Made by a program: the position numbers and the translations under genes
Assembly (NCBI GenBank): GCA_005656395.1
Contig: SRSI01000077.1
Coordinates: 62,001 to 126,000, forward strand
Reading direction: 5' to 3'
Length of the DNA: 64,000 nucleotides
From: Strongyloides papillosus
Taxonomy: Eukaryota; Nematoda; Chromadorea; Rhabditida; Strongyloididae
Notes under the pieces: generated by a model
The model's database searches: none
What the model was told of the DNA's origin: nothing
The model's input: only the letters and a program-made list of their open reading frames with translations
In this document: piece after piece, positions 1 through 12,503 of the stretch
Layout: each line of letters begins with the position of its first letter
Position numbering within the stretch: position 1 is the first letter of the stretch

Positions 1-1
1 T

Positions 2-148
2 TCACTGAAAACTTTGGAAAATTCATCTGTTAGTGAGAATAATAATTATCTTTACCATACTAAAAATATTAGTTCTGAAATTAATATTGGCCATTTTTGG
101 AGTTCGGTAAAATTTCCAGCACCTAATTTACATGGTTTTTATCAATAA
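2..148 (+). CDS. C-terminal end of an unrecognised protein, cut by the window edge
   Basis: Reading from base 2, 48 codons stay open before a TAA at 146-148. The residue mix (Ser, Asn, His, Trp, Pro, ending HGFYQ) is unlike the Lys/Asn/Ile/Phe bias of random AT-rich frames here, which suggests the last exon of a gene that begins left of the window. No family motif is visible and no function is proposed. It could also be a chance open frame. Confidence 0.4.
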   Translation, partial: SLKTLENSSVSENNNYLYHTKNISSEINIGHFWSSVKFPAPNLHGFYQ

Positions 149-756
149 TCTAGAATAATAAAGTTAACTAGCATCAAATCTGAAAAGTCAATACTTTTAT
201 ATGTTAGAAATTGTCGATGAACTAATTTAACTACTAAGAATTTGAACAATTTATTAGTTTTAAGGGATCATTTATAATTTATATATTGTAATATTTTTAT
301 TAATAGAAAATTTTCTTTAATTATAATAAAATTATGTTTTTTACAGGGGTATATGTTACTAGTTTAACGGGTCGATTTTAAAAAGCGACCCTAAACCGAC
401 CGACCCGCTCATTTGAGCAACTTGCTCACAATAATAGTATTAAAATGCTTTTAATGTGGCAAACTAAGTATAACTTCCGGAGAAAATAAATAATTAAAAA
501 TGAGCTAAATTTAACTTTTTATATTTTAAAATATTTTAAAAATTTATACAGAATTATATTTTTTTATAATTTTGATGATTACTAACATTTCGTAATTAAT
601 TGATAGTTAACTTTTAAAGTAATTTCTGTAACTAAACAGGAAGAAAATGACGATCTTTTCTAATAATATATTATCATTGGCACGATATGTAAGAATATGT
701 TTAAGTAAGTGTTTTATAATTAATTTATCTTTACAAATTTATCAGTAAAATAATTT
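149..756. other. Intergenic stretch with a small GC-rich palindromic patch
   Basis: AT-rich DNA without a credible gene. The only structure is the GC-rich cluster of inverted repeats at about 366-428, listed separately. The reverse-strand open frame from 977 downward overlaps the transthyretin-like exon out of frame and is a shadow. Confidence 0.6.
366..428. repeat. GC-rich cluster of short inverted repeats
   Basis: CGGGTCG at 368-374 is matched by CGACCC at 386-391 and CGACCCG at 401-407. Immediately downstream, TGAGCAA (414-420) and TTGCTCA (422-428) form a perfect palindrome with a one-base spacer, and GCTCA/TGAGC at 407-418 also pair. Such GC content is very unusual against the roughly 80% AT surroundings. 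It may be a fragment of a dispersed repeat or a structured element; nothing shows which. Confidence 0.5.
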
Positions 757-1231
757 TTACATTCCATAACCTTCTCTCCCATAATTTTGGAAAATGATGC
801 GATTAGATGTAATCCCAAACATTTCAATATCCCCAAAATTAAAAACATTTTGATTTTGAAAAATTGAAAGTTGACCAAAAGGTATATCGAGACGCTCTTT
901 TTGGGGTTTACATTCTTTTCCAGGTTCACAACATGCAAAAGTAGATTCAATATATGGCGTAATTGGCAAAACCTCATCGTCCATCCCCATTAAGAAAAAA
1001 TATCCATCCTTATCAGTTGCACTTACAGCTAAAGTATCATCGGTAAAAACTAAAAAAAAACTAAAGATATTATTTGTTATTAAATTTACAATCTGCTTCT
1101 TTTAATATAACGTTATGAAATGGAACTGGTTTCCCTAAGCAAAGAAAACGTCCACCAATAGAAATTGTTTGCACCCTTCCATTAATTGTATAAAAATTTG
1201 CAAGTAAAAAAAGTAAAAGAAAATGATACAT
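757..1231 (-). CDS. Transthyretin-like family secreted protein
   Basis: Two exons, 1231-1090 and 1049-757, joined over a 40-base GT...AG intron, give 144 residues. A hydrophobic signal peptide (MYHFLLLFLLANFYTING) is followed by the family's typical start: a beta strand, then FLCLGKPVP (known pattern: G-x-L-x-C-x-G-K-P), a V-x-L-K-E strand, and a DD...ATDKDGYFFLMG turn matching the T-D-x-x-G-x-F-x-L-x-G motif. The second half carries CCEPGKEC, an IP step and VFNFGDIEMFG, like the usual Y-D-x-G-x-I-x-L strand. These nematode-specific small proteins are exported; some are reported as excretory-secretory products, but molecular roles are mostly unknown. A second AG at 1062-1061 could also serve as acceptor and would shift the junction slightly. 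Confidence 0.88.
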
Positions 1232-2318
1232 TTTATTGATAAATATAATATATTTTATAAATTAGTGCTATTAATATTCAATATAAAAGGAGAAATTTTA
1301 ATTTCTCGTATATTAAAAAAATATGTAACATTAGAGTTATGTACTATTCATAAAATGTAATAATTATCCATACTTTTGATTATATCGTTGTGATTTTTTA
1401 CCGAATGTAAATGACTTCCTACCATTAAAAAATTTTATTCTTCATAATACTATAAAAGTTACTATCTTAAATAGTTGTCTTTAATAATAATCACCTTCTT
1501 CTATGAAATATAATAAGAATATGATTGAACTTTTTAGAATATAATATGCAACAAGTGGATTTTGTTAAACTTTAAAAAAATTTTATACCATTTTGCCTAA
1601 GACTTAATAAATAAAATATTAATTATATGTATGATATTTTTAATTTATAATTTTGTTAAAGAAGTTTCTTATAACATTTGTGCTATATTTTTGTTGGAAT
1701 ACTACATATTGTTTTTGAAATTATGCAAAAATGTTTTACAATCTAATAATTTTTTATATTTTTTACTAATTAATGTTAAGTAGAAATTTTGTTCATTAAC
1801 AAAATATTCTAAAATTAATAATTTGTTAAAAATTACTTTATTTTATAAAGTATTTATTTAAATTCCAGATATATTTTATAAATGATGATCTCTGTTAGTA
1901 AAATTTCCTTAGTTCATTAATATATCAAAAAATTAATTAGTCATAGAATTATGGATCTTTTTAAATATAATTTATGTATTCTTTTTAAATGAAAATTTTT
2001 ATTAGTTTATTGTGAGTTTTTCACATTTGTAAAATATATAGTAATTAGTTTCTATTAAAAATTTTAATTATTTTTCTTTATTGTAGATATTTTAACTAAC
2101 AATAAATAAATATTTTAAAAATAATTGTTAGATAATACAAATTTTTTAACATTATTATTCATAAACCACAAATAGAGAATATAAAATTATGATACTATGT
2201 TAAAAATATTATTTTTCTTCCGTGTAGATTACAAAGGAGTTGAGAGTAAATCACTTTAACTTATATTATCAATTAAAAATTAACAAATAAAATATTTTGA
2301 TTACTTTTTATAGATAAA
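1232..2318. other. Gene-free AT-rich intergenic region
   Basis: No open frame with protein-like composition, no RNA gene and no repeat was recognised. It lies between divergently transcribed genes, so it should hold both promoters. Confidence 0.6.
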
Positions 2319-3085
2319 ATGATAAGACACTCTTTAAAACTAACAAATACTTTATTCAATATTCCAAGAATACTCCAAATGTCTGACGAAGCTCCGAAAA
2401 GAAGAAAATTTAAAGCTGGGCGTGGAACAGGCGATAAAGGTATTTTTTAAAATTGACGATATATTTATTATTTTTCCATGTTTTAGGTAAAAGTTCTCTT
2501 TATACAAATGAAAGACGAATGAAAAATGATCCAGTATTCCAAGCATTAGGTGCATGTGATGAATTGAATTCCTTTCTAGGAATTTGTCGTGAATTTGCTG
2601 CTCAGGATAAAGAGTTATCTGATATTGAAGAATTAATATCAACAATTCAATGTTGTTTACAAGATCTTGGAGCACATATAGCAACACCACAAGGAACTGG
2701 TAGTGAAAGGAAACAAAACTTAACACAATTTGAGGAATGGTATCCAAAATTTATTGATAATAAAATTGATGAATTTGCTGAAGACCTCCCACCTATAAGG
2801 CAATTTATACTTCCAGCTGGTGGAATTTTAGGTTCCCATTTACAATATGCAAGAGCACTTGCAAGAAAAACAGAAAGAAAAATGATTGATCTTCACACGG
2901 AAGGTTCAATAAATGATCATTCCATTAAATTTATGAATAGAATGAGTGATCTTTTGTTTGTATTGGGGCGTTATGCATCCGTTAAAACAAAGAGTCTTGA
3001 AAAATTGTATTTAAAACCAATGAAAATTGATGATGACACTTGTCTCACTTGGAAGACAAGAGATTTTTCTGAGGATAAAAATTAA
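2319..3085 (+). CDS. mmab-1: Cob(I)alamin adenosyltransferase (MMAB), mitochondrial
   Basis: Exon 1 (2319-2439) and exon 2 (2487-3085) are joined over a 47-base intron to give 239 residues, about the size of animal MMAB. The family transfers adenosyl from ATP to cob(I)alamin, making the cofactor of methylmalonyl-CoA mutase. Motifs seen: GRGTGDKGKSSL, the ATP-binding N-terminal loop; ERRMKND; DELNSFLG; FILPAGG; ARALARKTERK, matching the active-site helix with its conserved arginines; and NRMSDLLFVLGRYAS near the end. The start was chosen because the first 20 residues (Arg, Lys, Ser, Leu, Thr; no acids) look like a mitochondrial presequence; a second Met at residue 21 begins the mature-like part. 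The nearby antisense frame is a shadow. Confidence 0.95.
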
Positions 3086-4248
3086 GTTACCCATACATTT
3101 TTTACTTTATACATATTTCCATTAAAAAAATTTTCAAATAAAAAATCATATATTAAACATCATCAGGCATTAAAAAATCATTTGAATCATAAAACTACTT
3201 TTTTCCAGGCAGATGTGTCACAAATGGTTTAATTTATATGCATTTAAAATACACTACTCATTTATATGACCAAAAAATGTTATACTACAAAAATTTAATA
3301 CTTTACATATGATTGATTTTACACAAAAGAATATTATTGGAAAGTTTTACTATTTGTGATCAAAAATTGATTTATTTTACACTTACAATATCAATTTTTG
3401 AGAGATTAACTCACATTAACACAATTTATAAAATTAACTTGCTCACGTATATAACAAAACTAATTTTTTTTCAAAATAACTATATTAATTAAATATTAAA
3501 AAAATAAATAATTTCAAACATTTAATTTATACTTTATATTAATTTTTTTATTCCATTGATTATTAGAGATTTATATAATTTATAAATCTACTTCCTGAAA
3601 TTTGTAATATTTTTAATTCAAAACAATAAAAATTCTTTTTATAAGTAAGAGAAAAATATACAATTTATGTGACTTAAAATATAAATTATTTATTAATAAA
3701 ACACAAATAAGAATAAATAAAAACCATTATTATTATGGAATACAGAGCACAGTTATTATTAGTAGTATTTTTTTATAACCCTTAATAACATAAAATATCA
3801 CATTTTTTCTACTACAACATAATTTATTTGGTCTTTATAACCAGAAAAACATTTGTTTTAAGACCAAACACAAATAGTTGGAAAGATGTAACTCACATTT
3901 ATGTTGTTTTTTAGCGTTATTTTAATTTCCGCAATATTTTTATTTTAAACTTCAAATGTTAATAATATTTTTTATAAACGATATGACATAGTTAAGGTGT
4001 ATTTTAAGACATAAGATATTTTAAGCAAAATTTCTATTGAATTAGATGTCATATAAATTGTTTACATATATTGTTATTTATTTACTGTTTAATGTTTGAT
4101 TAAATTGTATTAGTAGTTTTGTTGTTCTCAATTTCTATAACTTTTGTTATAACAAAAATTCACAATTTTATTCATGTATTTATAGTTTTATTATATAGAG
4201 TGCATTATTATAAATGCTTATTGAATTAATTTTATTCTCATAAAAAAT
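3086..4248. other. Gene-free AT-rich intergenic region
   Basis: Downstream of MMAB and upstream of the RasGAP-VPS9 gene. No coding-like frame, RNA gene or repeat was recognised. Confidence 0.6.
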
Positions 4249-7200
4249 ATGGATTCATTTATAAGTTTAAATAAGTTATGTGAGAAACTTGGCTCTGAAA
4301 AATTACTAATATCAAATGAATTAACAATTATAAAAAATTTACACGAACAAATTAATGAACATTTATCTAATTTACAAAAATCTACTTGGATAAATAAACA
4401 AGAACAGGTAAATTGTTTTTTTTTCTTAATATTAATTTTAAAAAATACCTTTTTTTCTAGTTTTTACTTTCTAATCTAATACATCATCATCCATCAATAT
4501 CTCCGGATAATTGTAGTAAACTTATTGAGGAATTATCATCTTCTAACTTTAGTGAAGCATGGAAAGGTTTTGGACAACATCATTCTACATTTACACAAAT
4601 TTTTAATCTCCTCTATTCATCACCGCAATCTATTGCAGAAATATTAGCGGCCTCTGACAATATTGAAAAGGTCAACGGAAAATATAACACAGATGATTTA
4701 GTACGATCTATTTATTCATCTTTATTTTTATCATGTATTTTTCCATTAGATGAAGCATTAATGTTAAAAGTTTTTAAACAATTAATTCCGTTGCAAATTA
4801 CCTCTTCAAATGACCCCAGGAAGGTTCTTCGTCGTGGTAATCGTACAATATCAAAATTATTTAGATTATTTTTTGATGGATTATATCCTGCGAAAATATT
4901 TATAACATCAGCTTTACATGATGCGATATTGGAAGTTCTATCAGGTGATAGTGTTTTTTTGGATGTTGATCCTTCTAAATTACTTCAAAGATTTTCAAGA
5001 CCCATGAGAGAAGCAAAATTTGGGAAAGATGAGACATCATTTTCATTTCTTGAAAAAGTAACTATTTATAGAAAAGAAATTGTACAAAAGTTAGTTAGTT
5101 TTGTTAAAAAATTTATTGATGGAATTAATCAGGCAATGATATGCTTTCCAAATTCACTAACATGGTTTGTAAGAGAAATTAAGAATAGTTTGTGTAATGG
5201 TGTAAATAAAATTTCAAATGATGATATAACACTAATTTGTACAGATATAATTTTTACGCACTTTATCTGTCCAGCTATTTCAAACCCCGAATATTTAGGC
5301 ATCATATCAGATACACCTATAAGTAATATAGCAAGATTTAATTTAATGCAAATTGGGCAGATAATTCAATCTCTAGCTATGTATCAATTTGAAAAACCTC
5401 CTTTTAATACTTCTGATTTATTTGAAGAATTAGATGTCACATCTATGAGTAATATAGTATCACTAATTTTAAATTCTTCCAACGTACAGTGTGAAACATA
5501 TTCTATAAATATTATAAATAATGAAGATGGTGATGAATTGTATCATCGGAGAAATTTTACGTGTTCAATTTATGAAGCAAAAGTTATTATATCATATCTT
5601 CGTAGTCCATGTATTGAAGCTGTATCTGATCAAAATATTAGAAGAGATTTAAGAAATTTATTACTTCGAATGCCATCTGATTTTATCACAGAAAAGACAA
5701 CAGAGAATTTAAATATAATTCCAAATTGTAATAGAAATGATTCACCCTCAAGAACAAATAAATTAAAAAGTATAGCAGATAGAGGGAAAAGACTTTTACA
5801 CCACCATCCAACTAAAATTTCATCATTTGTTAGATCTGACTCTGTAGGACATAATCTGTCATCATCACCAGTACAAAGTTCTCCGAGTTTACAAAATATA
5901 TCAAATATAGAAACAGATATTGATAAAAGTATGTTTGATGTTGTTATATTACCATTAGGTGATATTAAAGAACCATTAGGGTTATTAAGTGAAGATAAAT
6001 TTATGTCATCGATACATTTTATAAAAAAACATAACATAAGAAATAAATTAGGTATTGAGAAAAAAGCAAGATTTGTTACAAATACTGAAAGTTTAATATC
6101 TGATCAAACTATTGGATCAATTGGTGGAGATGGTGGTGAAGAAGAAAACCCATCTATATGTTCATCGTTAGATGATAATTTACCTAATGATAACGATAAT
6201 GTTGATGGTGAAGATATATCAACATTACCAGATAATTTTAGTAATAATACTGTCAGTGATGATGGAAATAGTAGTCCTGATGATGATGATGTTGATAATA
6301 ATGTCGATGGTGACGATGTTAGTGTTGATAGGAGAACATCGATTTCTATGGTTCAACATGAACAAAATGATGCTCCAGCTTCATCCACAAGAGCTGCTGT
6401 GGCTCCAGATCCAATACCAGTGATGCCTTATGTCCCGGTAACTGTGAGAAAGCAGAATCCAGAAGGGTTAGAAGAACAGTTTGGTAAATTTGGAATTCCA
6501 GAAATTTCAACAAATCAAAAAAATAAGGACGATACCTATAGTTTAGTATCAGACTCTTGGAGTACTGATGTTGTAGCTTCAGATAATGAAGGAATTAGTG
6601 AAAAGAATGATAGAAGTACAAGAGGAAGTTCATCAAATACTGTTCATTCTACACCATTACAAAGTGGAAATCTTCTAGTACCTAGTCAAAGTGGTTTGGA
6701 AGATAAAAGTGATACATGGAGTTTGGATGCTTTAGCCAGTGACTCTGAGGCTGATCCAAATAGTAGTCAACGAAGACAAAATGACTCTGATGTTGTAAAT
6801 AATTTAGAGGATAACTCTCCTACTGGTGATGTCTCCAGAAATGAAAATTCAATTTCAAATGACATTAATAATGAACAAAATAAAGAAGGTAATAGTTTAA
6901 TAAGGAGACAAAGTAGTGGTAGTTCTTTTTATTCAAAAAGTGAAATTGAACCAGAATCTGCTGATGGATATAGTACTAGTGTACCAATAAAAAATGACTC
7001 ACAATCAAATCGTCTGAAGACAGGTTTTAGTAATATTAAAAATTTTTCGAATGCTTTTGGTATGCAAAAAAAGAAGTCAGAAATATTACTTGGAATTCAA
7101 AAAAAAGCCGGTCAAGCAATGAATACAATAAAAAATACAATAGTTCAATCTGATCACAATAATTCTTCACCATCAAAAGTTCATCTAAATTCTATGTTTC

Positions 7201-8513
7201 AAAATAATTGCACAAATCAATTAATTGCTTTGGGTGAAGATGCCAGTTCATCAAATAATTGTAAAAGTATTAGTCTAGCTGATGATATATTAGATAAATA
7301 TAAAAATATGAGAATCAGAAATAATTCGGAACATAATAATATTACATTAGATAATAATATGAGTTGCTTTCAAAATGAGGATGATGAACAGAAGTATTAT
7401 GATGAGAATAACCTTCTTCATTGTAAAGCTTTTTCTGATGCTAAAAAGAAACTTAGGATGACGTTAAGTGGAGTTGATAGTTTACAAAGCGGTAAATTAA
7501 ATATTGCTTTACTTGATTTTGATGGTGATTTGTTTGAAAGAGAAAAATCATTTTTAATTGGATTTCTAAATCTTATATTGGCTGAGGCTTTAAATAATAG
7601 TGACAAAATAAAAGCCGCACAAATAAGAGAAACTATACGTTGTCTTTCTGTATTTAGTGGACGAAGTTTACGTGATCTTATTAAGATATTGAAAGACGAG
7701 TATCGAAAACGTTCTTCATACCATGAATATCTTCAACAAAGCAAACTTACATTACTTCATTTAGAAAGTTATTTATCTAAACTTGTAAAACAAATTAATA
7801 ATGAAAAAATAATTACAGAAGACTATCTTTTTGAATTATTAGTTAGAACATTTATGTCTAAAAATGATACTTTAGTGAATAGCTTTATTAAAGAAATTAA
7901 GACATTAGTAGCTATGGACGAAAAAGCAGATACATTAAAAAAATTTCTAGATATCCTTAATGATCAAATGATTAACGATATAATGTGGAGGGGTGCTTCA
8001 GAAGAACAATTAAAAATTGTCAGTAAATATATTGAAAGATCTGTCTATGCCAGCATTTATAGTATTTTGATGTTTCCAAATAATGAAGCCGATGTTATGA
8101 GAGATGAAGTCTTTCATAATAGTGTTCAGTTGATGTCTGAAACGATAAATTTAGAGCATCCTGACATTAGGATTCCAAGACGCCTCCAGGGTGAGTGTCC
8201 TTGGCCTTCTGCTCAAAGTGAATTGGGTATTATTAATGCTTACAAAACACCGAAAGATAAAATACGATGTATAGTAAGATGTTGTGAAGAAATTGAACAT
8301 TTAATCTGTCTTTCTTCTTCAGCTTCAGCCGATGACTTAACTCCAGTTCTTGTATATGTTATTATACAATCTAATCCTAATTCATTACTATCAACGATAC
8401 AATTAATTAATGGTTTTCATTCAAAAAATGCTGAAGGAAAAGATGCATACTTATGGGCTCAATTTACAAGCGCTGTAGAATATATTAAAAGTTTAGTCAA
8501 CAAGCATCTTTAA
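4249..8513 (+). CDS. rme-6: RasGAP and VPS9 domain endocytic protein (RME-6/GAPVD1 family)
   Basis: Exon 1 (4249-4407) joins exon 2 (4461-8513) over a 53-base intron, giving 1403 residues; human GAPVD1 is about 1460. The N-terminal 150 residues are helical, followed by a RasGAP-like domain (about 160-350) with RRGNRTISKLFRLFF and FTHFICPAISNPEYLGII. The middle (about 470-1000) is a low-complexity Ser/Asn/Asp linker with an acidic run near 6280-6330. The C-terminal 120 residues are a VPS9 domain: a basic IPRRLQGECPWPSAQSELG entry, then SADDLTPVLVYVIIQSNPN with the Asp and Tyr used in Rab5 exchange. In C. elegans RME-6 acts on RAB-5 at clathrin-coated pits during endocytosis; the same role is inferred. 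The start is the first Met of the reading frame that splices cleanly into exon 2. Confidence 0.93.
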
Positions 8514-8582
8514 TTACTAAAAAAATCTAACACATTTTAAATATACTTTTTATTATTATTATTATTTTTTAATTTTATTTTA

Positions 8583-9551
8583 TTAATAAACATCGACTTT
8601 GTTTTTAAATTTATGTGAGTAATTTGTCTTTCGTGGTCTAGATATTTCACTAATAAATTTATTTTTTTTGTTTTTTGTTGATGATAAGCATGCAAAATTA
8701 AAAAATTGATGTCGTAGTTTTTTACTTGTAAGAAGTAACAAATATGGTTGGCAAGTTGTTGATATTGTAGAACTGTAAGTACCGAATAATTGGGCAAAGT
8801 TTCTTAATTCCTTATTGCCATTAATTGTAGCAAATAATTTTGTCCAGAAACGTATTGAAACAACTAAAATTCCTATCGTACCAAGACAACAGCATGTAAT
8901 TAATGATGAATTATGACTATTTTTATTTTTCAGTGTATTTGATTTTGATACAATAATATAACATAAAATTAATTGAAGAATTAGTATAATTGCAGACAGG
9001 ATAGATGCAACGATATTATTTACTTTTGATATTTCAGGTTCTTTCATTCCATAGACATATGTTTTTGTTTTAATATCATATTTTAATTCTACTTTTCTGC
9101 CAAATTCATATGAGAAAATAATGAATGGCGTAATAAATTGTATAATTAATGTAATGTATATAGTTTTATGTGACCACTTTATACGATAAAATATTGGATA
9201 TAATACAGCAATAACTCTATTTAGACTAAGACAAAAAATACCAAGAATTGATATAAAAGTACAGGTATAACCTAATATAGGTAATAAATAAAGTGGTATA
9301 GGATTATATTTATAGAAATCTAGGAACCATCCAAATGACGGTATAGTATAAAATATTTTTGTCTTCAATATTTCTAAAAGATTACCTATAAATCCAATGA
9401 TATATGTTTTATAAAAAGCATTTGCTCCATCTTTATCTTTTTTTGTAATATTATTCATTAATAGAATAACAACAAATAGATATAATATTACTAATATAGT
9501 TTCAAATATTATAATTATTATATCAGTTGTAAAATACATTTTCACTTTCAA
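8583..9551 (-). CDS. Serpentine receptor, Srg/Srv-like, tandem copy 1
   Basis: Single-exon gene of 322 residues with seven hydrophobic segments. The TM3 end reads LSLNRVIAVLYPIFYRIKW, matching the NR...FP.Y..W pattern of Srg-superfamily chemoreceptors. The central block (YGMKEPEISKVNN) and the TM7 end (GTYSSTISTTCQPYLLLL) are shared with three neighbours, showing a tandem family on one strand. These receptors are thought to sense chemical cues at sensory neuron cilia; the ligand is unknown. Alternative start at 9539 (second Met). Family assignment between Srg and Srv is by motif only. Confidence 0.88.
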   Translation of the reverse strand: MKVKMYFTTDIIIIIFETILVILYLFVVILLMNNITKKDKDGANAFYKTYIIGFIGNLLEILKTKIFYTIPSFGWFLDFYKYNPIPLYLLPILGYTCTFISILGIFCLSLNRVIAVLYPIFYRIKWSHKTIYITLIIQFITPFIIFSYEFGRKVELKYDIKTKTYVYGMKEPEISKVNNIVASILSAIILILQLILCYIIVSKSNTLKNKNSHNSSLITCCCLGTIGILVVSIRFWTKLFATINGNKELRNFAQLFGTYSSTISTTCQPYLLLLTSKKLRHQFFNFACLSSTKNKKNKFISEISRPRKTNYSHKFKNKVDVY

Positions 9552-9829
9552 AAGTAAAATTCCAATTTTTTAAATCCTAATATATTGATAATAATATTGG
9601 GAAAATTTATAGTTTTTATATGAAAATAGTACTAAAGTTTGAATAAAGTATAAATAAATATAGCTATTATTTTCATTATCAAAGAAATTATTAATACCTT
9701 CCATTACGACAATTAATTACTAATATCATTATAATAAACTAAAAAATACAGTTTGTTTATAAGTAAAGTACAAAATTATAAATAAAAAATAGAACAATTA
9801 TATTTATAATGTTTAACAAAAAGCAGGAA

Positions 9830-10729
9830 TCATGTCTCGGTATTTGAATGTATTTGATTACGTTTTCCATAAAACTTAAAATATTCACATCTTATACTTT
9901 CATTTGTTAATAGTAATAAATACGGCTCACTTGCTGATGATATAAAGGATGAGAATATACCAAATGTCTGGCCTAAATTTCTAATTGAAGAATCATAAAA
10001 AGCTCCATAATGTTTAATCCAAAATCTTATTGTTGTTATTGATATTCCAATCGTAGAAACAGTACAATAAAGAACTATTTTTGAAAGATAATTATATTTA
10101 ATAATTGATTTGGGATTTTTTTTGTTGAAATTTATTTTGTAAATGTTAATAAAATTTAGAATAATTTGTAGGATTAAAATACAACTACTAAATATTGGAG
10201 CGATAGTATTGTTAATTCTTGAAATTTCAGATGTTTGAGAGGAATAAACATAACCATCAATATTTTCATCTTATATTAATCTATCTTTTTTTCCAAATTG
10301 ATAAGAAAATACAATAGTTGGTAGAATTATTGTTATAATAATGTTAATTTGGATACTCCATTTAGACCATATTTCTTTAAAAAAATATGGGAAAATTATT
10401 GAAATATTTTTGGTCAGCGTTAAACAAAAGCTATCGAGTAATGAAGCAAATGTAATAAGGTACCCAGCACCACCAATTATATAACGTACTATGTTATTAT
10501 TTTGATAAAAATTAATAAATAAATTAAATCTTGGTAATGCTACAAACATTATGGATTTTATAATTTCAACACAATCCAAAATGCACCCTATTATAAAGGT
10601 TATATAAAAAGAATTCATCAAATTTTTATCTTGTTTTGATATTTTTGTATAAAAAAATACCGAAATTGACACGTAAAAAAACACTGAAATAGATTCTAAA
10701 ATTATTATTAAAATTTCAAAATACCACAT
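9830..10729 (-). pseudogene. Serpentine receptor, Srg/Srv-like, copy 2, with one internal stop
   Basis: A 300-codon frame parallel to its neighbours is open from ATG at 10729 to TGA at 9830-9832 except for one TAA at 10271-10273. The upstream part ends FSYQFGKKDRLI; after the stop the same frame continues DENIDGYVYSSQTSEISRINN and reaches the conserved TM7 block SSASEPYLLLL. The intact copy at 12.5-13.6 kb has Leu (in DRLVLDK) at the stop position, so a single TTA to TAA change explains the break. There is no frameshift and no other damage, so inactivation is recent, or the stop is a segregating allele or sequencing error. If translated it would lose TM5-TM7. Confidence 0.85.
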
Positions 10730-12503
10730 TTCTTCAATAAAAATTTAATTCTAGTGATTTTTAAGAATTAACCAAATATTCTATAAGAAAATTGGCAAAT
10801 TTATGAAACAATGTTTAATAAAAGATTGTTCGTAGTTGAACCTTTATAGTAGCAACATTTTGTGGTAGCATGAAATTGTGAAAATATTTTTTGCACTTAT
10901 TAAAATTTATATATTTTGTAAAGATTATAGATTAATACTAAATTTTTATAGGCATAAAAATAAAAAGTTTATTATAAGAAAATACTTATATATACAATTT
11001 ATATCACCTGATAAAACATGATATACTTCCAAAATTTTAAAATATGATAATCTATTATTCTTCTATGTATATATTATGTTTACGTCTTAAAAATCCATTA
11101 TAATAATATTAAAATCGAATTAGTGACATTTTTTTAATAACTCAGATGACTAAATAATTTATAAAAAATTTTTAATTTAACATTTTGTAATGTTTAATCA
11201 AACAATTCTAAATATAAAAATTAATTAATTATTAAAAATGAAAATCATAAGATATTCAAGTAAAGAAACATATGTTATATATTTTATTAAAATATTAAAT
11301 TGTTAAAACGTTAAAAAAATTTTTTGGTACTTGAATTGTTGTTAAACTTCTTTAATACTTGTTTTTTTTCTACCAGATAATAAATTAATTTATAGAATCT
11401 CTTTTTTATGTAAAAACAAACAATGAAAATATTTGTATATGACATTCGATGTTAAAGGATTGTAAATAGAATATGTTGCTTATTATTAAAATTTCAATAA
11501 TAAATTCTTAGTTATTAAATGCCTTTATTGTAAAATTATTGTAGTCTATTTTAATTAGTTTTACCATATGTCTTAAAGATTTATTTTAATTTCAACTTTT
11601 GCTGTTGAGGAATATATTAATCACTCAACTTGAAATTAAATGTTTTAATTTGTTATTTCCTTTATATAAAAAAGTTTATTAAAATTATATATAAATTTAA
11701 GTAAATACTAATAATTTAAAGCAAATTATAATAAAAATAAAAACAGAAATATTATTATGATGTAATAAAAAAATTTTTATTAAAGTCGGGCATATTCATT
11801 ATGTTTGATTACAATAATAAAAAATATTATCTTTATTTTCAACTGGAAACAAAATAAAAGATTATTAACAAGACTTGTTAAAGAAAATTAAATTATAGTT
11901 ACTACAAATTTTATTTGCTTTTAAAAAGTAACTGAAATTTTATATGAAATATTATATAAATGTTATCGTAATTTAAAGCATACTTAGTCAAATAATATTC
12001 TACCAAAGAGTATGTTAACAATACTATAGAAAAAAAAATTTGTTTTAATTTTAACTACAGTATCTCAAAAACTCATAAAGACCTTTAGTAAAAATAATCT
12101 ATGAACAATTTCATGTTTCTCTAAAACATAAACTTTTGAAAATAGTAATAAAAGTATTGAATAAACTTTGAAAATTTAGAAATAAAGTACTTTAATCACT
12201 TATAAGGAACAATAGTACCCTTTCCTAACTCATAAAATTTATTTTAGAAATTGTATAATCAACTTCTGTTGAAAACAACCATTAGAAATTTTCCATTATT
12301 TAATCATCCTATAAAAGAGGTTAAAACCCAATTCTACTTATAAAAATTATAGCATTAATTAATGTTAATACTATTAAAAATATTTTTTCAGTAGAAGAAT
12401 TTTGTCTATAACCATTCAATTTATTAGTTTTAAACTTTACCAGCATGATTTCCTTAATTCTTATACTTTTTATGTTATAAATTAAATGAGTTATAAGAAT
12501 TAA
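10730..12503. other. Gene-free AT-rich intergenic region inside the receptor cluster
   Basis: About 1.8 kb between receptor copies 2 and 3. No coding-like frame or repeat unit was recognised on either strand. Confidence 0.55.

Noticed and set aside
720..977. 85-codon minus-strand frame overlapping the transthyretin-like gene
   Set aside because: It overlaps exon 2 of the transthyretin-like gene in another frame and shows no motif; the other frame has the family signature.
2352..2747. 131-codon frame antisense to MMAB
   Set aside because: It lies opposite clear MMAB coding sequence and is a shadow with no motif.
6172..6423. Met/Ile-rich plus-strand frame inside the RasGAP-VPS9 gene
   Set aside because: It is an out-of-frame reading of the GAT-rich acidic linker; low complexity explains it.
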